A stretch of DNA of 64,000 bases. It comes from Elephas maximus indicus. Its lineage: Eukaryota > Chordata > Mammalia > Proboscidea > Elephantidae. Under the pieces are notes generated by a model that was not told the origin of the DNA, did not search any database, and saw only the letters and a list, made by a program, of their open reading frames with translations. The first letter of the stretch is position 1. Each line of letters starts with the position of its first letter. Shown piece by piece: positions 56,270 through 64,000 of the stretch. The stretch covers positions 32,757,866-32,821,865 of the forward strand of contig NC_064846.1 of assembly GCF_024166365.1 (NCBI RefSeq). Direction: 5' to 3'. Made by a program: the position numbers and the translations under genes.

Positions 56270-56464
56270 ACAAGTTGATTCCACAAATTGTATGACTCAT
56301 AGACCCTATCAGACAGAGTAGAACTGCCCCATAAGATTTCCAAGGCTGTAATCTTTATGGAAGCAGACTGCTACATCTTTCTCCCATGGAGCTGCCGGTG
56401 GGTTCTAACTGCTGGCCTTTTGATTAGCAGCTGAGCACTTAACCGTCGCACCATCAGGGCTCCT
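56270..56464 (-). mobile_element. AfroSINE, long subtype
   Basis: Includes the extended centre 'gctgtaatctttatggaagc' and ends 'accatcagggctcctt'. Inserted in L1. Confidence 0.85.
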
Positions 56465-56511
56465 TGGGGGAAAGGTTAGTCTCTTTAATAAAAGGATGCA
56501 GACCAAAAAAA

Positions 56512-56682
56512 AAAAAAAAACTGAACCTGTTGCCATCGACTCGATTCCAACTCGTAGCGACCGTATAGAACAGAGTAGAACTGCCCCATGGAGTTTCCGA
56601 GGAGCGCCTGGTGGATTTGAACTGCCGGCCTTTTGGTTAGCAGCTGTGTAGCTCTTAACCACTAAGCCACCAGGGTTTCCAA
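56512..56682 (-). mobile_element. AfroSINE, full length
   Basis: Preceded by a 17-A run (56504-56520); ends 'caccagggtttcc'. Inserted in the same L1. Confidence 0.9.
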
Positions 56683-56905
56683 ATGGTGCAGGGACAACTG
56701 GATTTTCATATGCAAAATTATGAAGTTGAATTCATAGTTCAAACCATATACAAAAATTAACTCAAAATGAATGAAGGACCTAAATGTAAGAACTGAAAGC
56801 ATAGAACTCTTAGAAGAAAACATAGGGGCAATGCTTCAAGATCCAGTTTTGTTCTTTTGATAAACAGATTCTTAGATACAACAGCAAAAGCATGAACATC
56901 CCTGT

Positions 56906-57014
56906 TTTTTATTATGTTGACAGTTTTGAAAAGTAGTGGTGTGGTATTTTGTAGAATGTCCCACAACCGGGATTCGTCTGATGTTTTTCTCATGATTAAA
57001 CAAGTGTTACAGGT
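56906..57014 (+). mobile_element. ancient L1-like fragment
   Basis: The text 'gtattttgtagaatgtccca...gtctgatgtttttctcatgat' is common in old mammalian L1 3' sequence. Not certain. Confidence 0.4.
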
Positions 57015-57017
57015 TCC

Positions 57018-57234
57018 AGAAGGAGCCCTGGTGGTGCAGCGTGCTAAGTACTGGGCTGTTAACCGAAAGGTCGATGGTTTGAACCCACAAGCCACTCCTC
57101 CAGAGAAAGATGTGCCAGTCTGCTTTTGTAAAGATCGCAGCCTTGGAAACCCTATGGGGCAGTTCTACTCTGTCCTATAGGGTTGCTAGGAGTCAGAATT
57201 GATTTGAGAGCAACGGATTTGGTTTGGTTTATAC
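57018..57234 (+). mobile_element. AfroSINE, long subtype, full length
   Basis: Head 'ggagccctggtggtgcagcg', extended centre, tail ending 'gagagcaacggatttggttt'. Confidence 0.9.
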
Positions 57235-57603
57235 CTATGGATGTAATCCCATTTGAGAATAAAATTTTCTTTGTTACGTTAATAAGACCGTATCAGTGTA
57301 GGGTGTGTCCTAAGCCAATCATCTTTGAGATATAAAGAACAGATCAGGCATAGAAGCAAGCAAGTACAAATGGGGTAAAGATGGATGCCAAGTGGAGATC
57401 TCTAAGGAATGCCAAGAAGAACACTAGAGAAGCTGAGACAAGGATTTTCCCCCAGAGTGGACAGAGAGAGACTTCTCCTAGAGCCAGAACCCCGAACCTG
57501 GACTTCTAGCCTCCTAAACTGTGAGAAGATATATTTCTGTTTGTTAAAGACACCCAATTGTGGTATTTTTTGTTACAGTGGCATTAAGAAACTAAAACAG
57601 TAA
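57235..57603 (+). mobile_element. MaLR-type LTR, 3' two thirds
   Basis: Matches 23815-24150 from 'acctatggatgtaatcccattt' to the end 'ttacagtggcattaagaaac'. The 5' third is missing, with the SINE at its broken edge. Confidence 0.75.
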
Positions 57604-57619
57604 AAATAGATTCTTTTGT

Positions 57620-58585
57620 CACATTCTGCATTCCATTCTGGGATCCCCCAATCTCCTAAATGATTTCTTCTTAATTTGCATACATTAAAATTCACGCTAT
57701 GTTATAAGGTTCTATGGGTTTCGACAAACGGTTAATGTCAGGTGTCCACCATTACAGTATCATACAGAATTATTTTACCGCCCTAAACATTCTCCTGGGC
57801 TTAGTCCATTCAACCCTTCTCCCCTCCTCCTGAACTCCCAGCAACCGTTGATCTTTATACCATCTCTATAATTTTGCCTTTTCTAAAATGTCATATAAGA
57901 GCTTTATATGTCATATAATGTCATATAAACCTACAGGGTGTAGGCTTTTCAGACTGGCTTCTTTCACCCAGCAATATGCATTAAAGATTCTTCCATATTA
58001 TCTTATGGATTGATAGTACATTCCTTTTTATTACTAGATAGTATTCCATTGTATGGATGTTCCTTAGTTTGTTTATTCATTCCCATTCTGAAGGGCATCT
58101 TGGTTGTTTCCAGTTTTTAGTCTTTATGAATGAAACTGTCATAAATTCATGTGCAGGTTTTTGTGTGGGCATAAGTTTTCAAATCAGTTGTACAAATACC
58201 TAGGAACACAATTTCTAGGTCATATAGGAAGAATGGAAACCCTGGTGGCGTAGTGGTTAAGTGCTACAGCTGCTAACCATGAGGTCGGCAGTTCAAATCC
58301 ACCAGGCGCTCCTTGGAAACTCCATGGGGCAGTTCTACTCTGTTCTATAGGGTCGCTATGAGTTGGAATTGACTCGACGGCACTGGGTTGGTTGGTTGGG
58401 TTGGTCTTCCAAAGTAGCTGTATCGTTCTTCATTTCCGTCTGCAGGGATGGGCTGAGAATACCTGTTGCTCCACATCCTCACCAGCAATTGGTATGGCTG
58501 GTTTGTTGGGTTTGAGCCATTCTAATATGTGTGTAGTATGATCTCATTGTTTTAGTATGCATTTTCCAAGTGATGGAACATTGTT
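57620..58585 (-). mobile_element. ancient L1 fragments with AfroSINE
   Basis: The text 'gctatgttataaggttctatggg', 'ttccattgtatggatg' and 'ctccacatcctcaccagcaattgg' is reverse-strand L1M. The SINE at 58236-58410 interrupts it. Confidence 0.65.
58236..58410 (+). mobile_element. AfroSINE, full length
   Basis: Complete copy ending in a run of GGTT units (58386-58408). Confidence 0.92.
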
Positions 58586-58770
58586 TTTAATGGTGAAATA
58601 TTGGATATGACCAAAATGTCTGCCAACACAGGCTGAATAACTACATCATGATGTGTTTATACAATGGAATCACATAGGACAGTTAAAAGGCATAAACTAG
58701 AGAGTTACATACATCAATGTCGATAAACCTCAAAAACATAATTTTGAGGCAAAAAAGGAAGTTGCAGAAT
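58586..58770 (+). mobile_element. ancient L1 fragment
   Basis: The text 'tttatacaatggaatcacatagg...gtcgataaacctcaaaaacat' is old L1 3' sequence. It continues past the LTR at 59331. Confidence 0.55.
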
Positions 58771-58776
58771 ACTTAG

Positions 58777-59330
58777 TGCTGCTATAACAGAAATACCATA
58801 AACGGGTGGCTTTAATGGAAATTAATTATCTCACAGTTTAGGAGGCTAGAACTCTGAATCTAGGGCCCTGGCTCTAGAGGAAGGCTGCCTCTCTCTGTCC
58901 ACTCTAGAGGAAGGTCCTTGTCTCTTTTCAGCTTCTATTCCCAGTAGGTTCCTTTGGGATCAAGTGGCCTGTATTTTCCCCCTCTGTGCTTCCTTCCTTG
59001 CTTGCTTAATTAATCTGCTCTTTTATATGTCAAAAAAGATTGATTTAAGACACACCCTTCAGTGACACTGCATCATTAACATAAAAAGAAAGCCCATTCT
59101 TAAATGGCATTATAACTACAGGTATAAAACCAAAAACCAAACCTACTGCCATCGAATCTATTCTGACTCACAGCGACCCTATAGGACAGAGTAGAACTGT
59201 CCCACAGGGTTTTCGAAGAGCAGCTGGTGGATTTGAACTGCCGACCTTCTGGTTAGCAGCCAAGCTCTTAACCACTGCTCCACCAGGATTTACACACATA
59301 TTTTGGGGGGACATAATTCAATCCATAACA
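58777..59330 (-). mobile_element. MaLR-type LTR with AfroSINE
   Basis: Reverse of the 55345 family: starts TGCTGCTATAACAG, ends CAATCCATAACA. The SINE at 59131-59295 is inside. Confidence 0.8.
59131..59295 (-). mobile_element. AfroSINE, full length
   Basis: Complete reverse-strand copy ending 'ccaccaggatt' within the LTR. Confidence 0.9.
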
Positions 59331-60390
59331 CATAAATATACTATTTATACAAAGTTTAAAAACGTGCTACATTGTATTGTTTATGTATCTTTATGCAGAA
59401 AAATTTAATACGTATATAAAAATGATACAACCAAGGTATATATAGTGGTGATTTTTGGTGAGGGAGAGAGGGAAATGGGTTAGAGAAGAGGTATGTAAGG
59501 CGTCTCAAGTCTATAACTTTTTTTAATCTGTAATGTCTATCTCTAAAAAATATCTGAAGCACACACAGCAAAATGTTGAGATTGTTAAAATTGATTGGAG
59601 GGCTGAACAGGGATTCCTTTAATTACTCTCTATTCTTGTTCGTATATTTGAAATACATGATAAAAAGAAAAAAAGATGTAAACAGGCATTTCTTCAGAAT
59701 TCAAAGCAATGTTAGATTGTACACAAATCTAAATTTATAAATAATAGCAAAATCTGGCAACAGCCCAATTGTCTATCATCAGGTGAATGGATAAACTATG
59801 GTCCATTCATCCAATGGAATGACTACTCGACGGTACAAAAAACAAACTACTGATATGTACAACAACCCGCATGAATCTCATAAGCATAGTGTTGAGCAAA
59901 ACAAGCCATACACGAGAGTTTATGCATTATGATTCTATTTATATGAAGTATTTACAAATGGAAATAAGAAAAATGGTTGCCTCTCTTTCTCTGGAGGTGG
60001 TAGTGATTAGTTTGGAAGGGAGCAAGAGGGAGCTTTTTGGGGCAATTGAAATATTCTATATCTTGATGGGGATAGTAGCTATGTGGGTGTATACACACAC
60101 ACACACACGCATATATATATGTATATTTATAACCTGTTGCTGTTGAGTCTATTTAGACTCATAGTGACCCTGTAGGGCAGAGTAGAACTACCCCCATAGA
60201 GTTTCCAAGGAACAGCTGGTTGATTTGAACTGCTGACATTTTGGTTAGCTGCCGAGCTCTTAACCTCCATGCCACCAGGGCTCCGTATATATATATATAT
60301 ATATATGTCAAAAACTTATGAAACGGTACACTTAAAATCTGTACATTTAATTTTATGTAAATTATACTTCAATTAAAAAATAGGAAAAAA
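59331..60390 (+). mobile_element. ancient L1 3' region with SINE and microsatellites
   Basis: The text 'gcaacagcccaattgtctatcatcaggtgaatggataaa' to 'acacttaaaatctgtacatttaat' and 'ttcaattaaaaaat' is a plus-strand L1M end. Confidence 0.7.
60092..60306 (-). mobile_element. AfroSINE between (AC)n/(AT)n runs
   Basis: The SINE spans 60129-60286. Simple repeats lie at 60092-60126 (AC then AT) and 60287-60306 (AT). Inserting into a microsatellite would split it this way. Confidence 0.85.
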
Positions 60391-60589
60391 TGCTGGAGAT
60401 AAGTTATTGTGTCTCAAAGGCAGTCTTAGCTGAGTCTACAGAGAAGGAACAAATTAGTTCCTAGGTCCCTCCACTGAGCCCCTCCCCAGAGTTAGAAACA
60501 GCAGCAACCTCCAGTGGGTGGAAGGACTCAGACCTTGTTCCATGGAATTAGCTGTGGCCTCAACTGATCACGCTTTGGATGCAATCATA

Positions 60590-61557
60590 GCTTGGTTGTG
60601 TGGAACGGGCTAAGGCTTGCCATACACACACAAAAGATAAGGCAAAGTCAGGGCCTAGACTGATTCGGCCAATAAAGATACAAGAAGCCACTTTTGGATT
60701 TAGACTGTTTATTACTTACATAATCAGTGAAAGGAAGGATAAGCCTAAGGCTCCAGTTCTGGATGATCCTTGTACCACACGCTAAAAAGGATGATATGGA
60801 AACACAAGGGGCCGGGCGACCGCAGTGAGCTGTTGGATACCTCGTTGCTGGTGCTAAGCAGTTTTATCTTTTCTGCAGCTCTATTCTGAGGAAAAAAGAG
60901 GAGGCAGGGCAGAAAGCCGCAGGCCTCATTAGAACCTGGGAGGCCATGAGAAACTGTCTCACGACACCTCCCCATGGAGATAGGGAGGCAAGCAGGAGAT
61001 GGTCTTGTAGCAGCTGCTTTCAGGCCTCCTGTCCTCTCATGTTCCAGGAGAATCACAAGGCCTTCTGCCAAGACGCAGGTAGGCTGCAGTTCAAGCTTTT
61101 GCTTGCCTATGTGCATAGGTGCAAGGTCGCCGTGGCTATTTCCCTATAAGGCTCTTTTTCTATTAAGGATGGGTAGGAACAGTAGCAGGCACAGCCTTGG
61201 GTATGTGGAAGGACTTAGGCCTCTCTTGATTGATCTGGAGATTTTATGTAAATCTTGATTGGTCATGATTTAGAGGAAATCCCAAATTCAGATTTTTCAG
61301 GTAACTGGATATGTTAGTTCCTAGAATCATTATGTGGCCCTAGAAATTGATTCACTCCCCTTAGCCACACCTTGCTAAGGGAAAGGAGGAATTAGTGGTA
61401 GCTCAAGAGTTACAATATGTTTTCATTTTTTATTGTGTTTATTGTTCTTTCCAGTGTATAAGTTCAGTCTTCCTCAATTAAACCTTCTTTAGACATTCCT
61501 GAGTAAAGATCTCTTTCTGTGTTAAGGAAAGACTTTTTAACTGGTGCTTGGGCCTAA
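60590..61557 (-). mobile_element. possible solo LTR of a class I retrovirus
   Basis: On the minus strand it would start TGTTAGGCCCAAGC (61544-61557), similar to the TG(T)CAGGCC starts of some class I LTRs, with a poly(A) signal AATAAA at 60708-60713. The 3' edge is unclear and I see no target duplication or internal genes. Confidence 0.4.
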
Positions 61558-61559
61558 CA

Positions 61560-63865
61560 GTTCCAGCCAGTTTCTGCCCAGAGCAAGCTAAGTCAACAGT
61601 CTTGCTTCAACGTGATGTCCGAACAAGGGCTATTCCTGTTTGGGTATGCCACATGTTACAAGACATTAGGAAAAATTAAGACTAACATTCAAAAAGTCAA
61701 TAACCCTCAGGAAGCCTGTGGACTGTTTTAAAAATACCTTATTGGAAGCCTGAGAAAATGTATGCCAACGGTAAAAAATACTAGGCACTAGGGAAATAAA
61801 ATATGCCGCTTGGTTAACTGGCAAAATCAAAGAGGGTATTGTAAGGGAGAAAAAGGCGTCTTTCAAAAAATGGCAATATAGTTTCTAATGAGGGGAACAG
61901 GGAAGTCTGGAAAATATGGCAGCTGAGATCCAGGGTAGAAATTGCATGGGCTAAAAAAGAATGATGAGTTCTTTGCCAGGGATGCTAAAGCTCCTCTCTG
62001 AAATATACCTGAGAGAAAGCCAGCTAGAGAATCAATGGGATTACAGGGATTAAAAAGGGATTTGACGTGTGGTAGGAGTCTGGGAGGTGGGAGTTTCAGG
62101 TTGCTGGTGGTTTAAAGGAGAGGGCTTTGGTAAAGCTTTGGGTGAGGCCCTAGAGAGGTGACTGAGGAAGTGAAATTTTATCTTTCCCTCTAACAGTCTC
62201 TTCTCCCCTCTTCCTATTTCTTTATCTCCCTGGTCTTTTCCTGAATTGGCTTTGCACTACTTCTCTTTGTCTTGAATGTCCTTTTTCTGCTGCTCCCTGA
62301 TCTTATCTTGGTTATTTCCAAATTGGAGTGCCTAGAGAGATTGTAGAATGCTTTGAACTGAGCTTACTCTGTAGGCAAACAACTTCTCACCTAAAACTGG
62401 TACTTTGTAGTTTCTGCACCTAAATACGGTTGACCAGGAGTAGGAAAAGGCAAATAGTGATAGCAATGTCCTTTGTGCCTTCTGGTGTTGGAGTGGAAGT
62501 GGCTAAACAAGGGGATAGATAACCGAGTCACCCTTGGCGGAGCAGTGTTTAGCTAGGGGAGGCTGACACCTGGTGGTTACACTTCGGAGGTGCAGAAGTG
62601 TCCATAATAACCCCATGCGGTGACCATTTACCTGACTATTCATTTTGCGTGAATCATTTAAAACTCACAACAACCCACTAAAGGGAATATCATTATTTAA
62701 ATTCTACAGAGGAATGATTTATATTAAACAGTTACAAACTGATTTAAGCAATGGGGTAAGGAATTTTTGGGATAGTACCTGGCACATAGCAGATTCTCAA
62801 GAAATATTTATTGAAGTAATGTTTTTTACGTACCATTATGGAACTTTTATTCAGAGGGTATTCACCTGTCATCTTTTCATAATAGACTTGATTTGAATAC
62901 AGTGCTACCAGCCAGGTAAACCTAGACCCAGTCTGTTGCAACTCTTGCTTAAACACCCCTTCCTGGACAATCTCTCTTCCATCTCAGATACTTGGAGACC
63001 AAGCCTTCTGAGACAAATTCAAATCTATTGAAACTCTACCAACTACAACCATCCTAGACCCTCTATCCTGGACACCACAAGGTTGAGTTTTTCAATCAGC
63101 TGAGACCATTTAAATGCTTCCATCTCAGACTGTCCTACGTGGACATGAAGTAGCCAAGATGGATGGCTTGTTGATAAGAACACTGAAGTCACCTGGGGTA
63201 ATGGCCAACTTCATAGAGGAAGACTCTGCGTCAGGTGGCAACATATTCAGTGACTGAGAAAGAGGCTGGCCAGTAGGTTGTTAGATGACCACAATGAACA
63301 AGAGAGGTTGGATGGCATGAATCTCAAAGCAGCAAGGTTGAAAGAGTTATGGCTTAGAAGTAGTGATGGGGTAGTAGGAGAATGCCATTCCTACCTCTGT
63401 GTCCTGTGACATGTGGAGAATGAACAAACTATCAGCGTCCACTGAAGTGAAATGGAATGGGAAGCGATGTCTTGAGGGAAGAACCAATTTTATTTAAGGG
63501 CAGAAACTTGGGAGAGTGTCCATGGAGGGGTGCCAAATGGAGAAGAGTTTGTCTTTGAGAATTTCCTGGGGCCCAGTAGAAAGGTCTGGGAGGGAGATCC
63601 AGCCCTCTCAGCTGCTCAGGATAACAAATGAGAAACTCGGTTCAATCCCTGTCAACATACCTGCTGAGATACGACACCGTCAGATTCTGCTTTGCGGTGC
63701 CAAATCTGACGTGCAAATCTGAGAGTACACCTGTGATGTACTCTCAGGTTGTCCCCAATTTCTACATAGCCAGGAGGCCATTAGAAAAAGGGAACGAATA
63801 ACTAATATGGATTGCTCCATAACAATCGCGTCCTTCTGGTCAGAGCCTAAACGCATGTTACCAGT
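61560..63865. other. unassigned, intergenic- or intron-like
   Basis: An L2 terminus scrap near 62775-62820 ('tacctggcacatagcagattctc'). Otherwise no gene or repeat family recognised in about 2.3 kb; the open frames are short and domain-free. Confidence 0.4.
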
Positions 63866-63867
63866 TC

Positions 63868-64000
63868 TGGTTGTTCTTGAGTTGATTCTGACTCATAGTG
63901 ACCCTATAGGACACTGCCCCAGAGGGTTTTCAAGGAGCAGCTGGTGGATTCGAACTGTCGACCTTTTGGGTAGCAGCTTAACGCTCAAGGACTGCATCAC
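63868..64000 (-). mobile_element. AfroSINE, cut by the window edge
   Basis: Reverse-strand copy with a small central gap ('tataggacactgcccc'). It runs to or near the end of the window. Confidence 0.88.

Larger units (their letters stand above)
53813..56905 (+). mobile_element. old L1 LINE ORF2, split by four insertions
   Basis: L1 pieces at 53813-54431, 54639-55337, 56018-56268, 56465-56505 and 56683-56905 are in order and on one strand. They are separated by a U6 chimera, a MaLR LTR, and two SINEs. About 110 bp of L1 is missing at the LTR site. Frames are short and broken. Confidence 0.8.

Noticed and set aside
1-64000. CRISPR arrays, operons, phage or plasmid systems
   Set aside because: No regularly spaced repeats with unique spacers and no compact gene clusters. 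The repeat content is mammalian throughout.

Overview
This window is vertebrate, almost certainly mammalian, nuclear DNA from an afrotherian, most likely a paenungulate such as an elephant. The main evidence is about 30 copies or fragments of a tRNA-headed SINE whose 3' tail matches the 3' end of the RTE-type LINEs in the same window. That pairing is typical of AfroSINEs and their RTE partner. Ancient mammalian repeats (MIR, L2, MaLR LTRs, hAT fragments, old L1) fill much of the rest. I see no prokaryotic gene organisation, CRISPR array or intact host protein-coding gene.

Layout: 1-9.2 kb holds L1 3' fragments of several ages. 9.2-14.9 kb is a minus-strand L1 with a long broken ORF2. 14.9-19.4 kb is a nest in which an RTE LINE, a younger L1 3' end and a SINE interrupt one old minus-strand L1. 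19.4-30.7 kb is mostly single-copy, intron-like sequence with scattered SINE, MIR, RTE-tail and MaLR copies and one short TA-flanked inverted-repeat transposon. 30.72-31.62 kb is a CpG island, the only clear host regulatory element. It carries ETS-, NRF1-, YY1- and ISRE-like motifs and a consensus splice donor on the minus strand, so a host gene probably starts here and runs toward lower coordinates. 31.7-37.8 kb is rich in MIR, L2 and MaLR. 37.9-41.3 kb contains minus-strand class I endogenous retrovirus remains (LTR, env tail, gag capsid piece, and an env-like piece out of order). 41.3-47.85 kb is a plus-strand L1 with remnants of both ORFs. 48.3-49.0 kb is a MaLR LTR. 50.4-53.8 kb is a long RTE LINE carrying a smaller RTE insertion. 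53.8-57.0 kb is an old L1 broken up by a U6 snRNA chimeric retrocopy, a MaLR LTR and SINEs. 57-64 kb holds more LTR, L1 and SINE fragments and a possible solo LTR.

How the parts relate: L1 would have supplied the machinery for the U6 chimera, and RTE for the AfroSINEs. The insertions give a relative order: MIR, L2 and old L1 oldest; MaLR LTRs next; AfroSINEs and RTE tails among the youngest. Every element ORF I can follow is disrupted. The best candidates for something not yet described are the U6-plus-unknown-3'-partner retrocopy with target site duplications (54432-54638), the CpG-island promoter with an ISRE-like site, the tail-only AfroSINE pair, and the order of the retroviral remnants.
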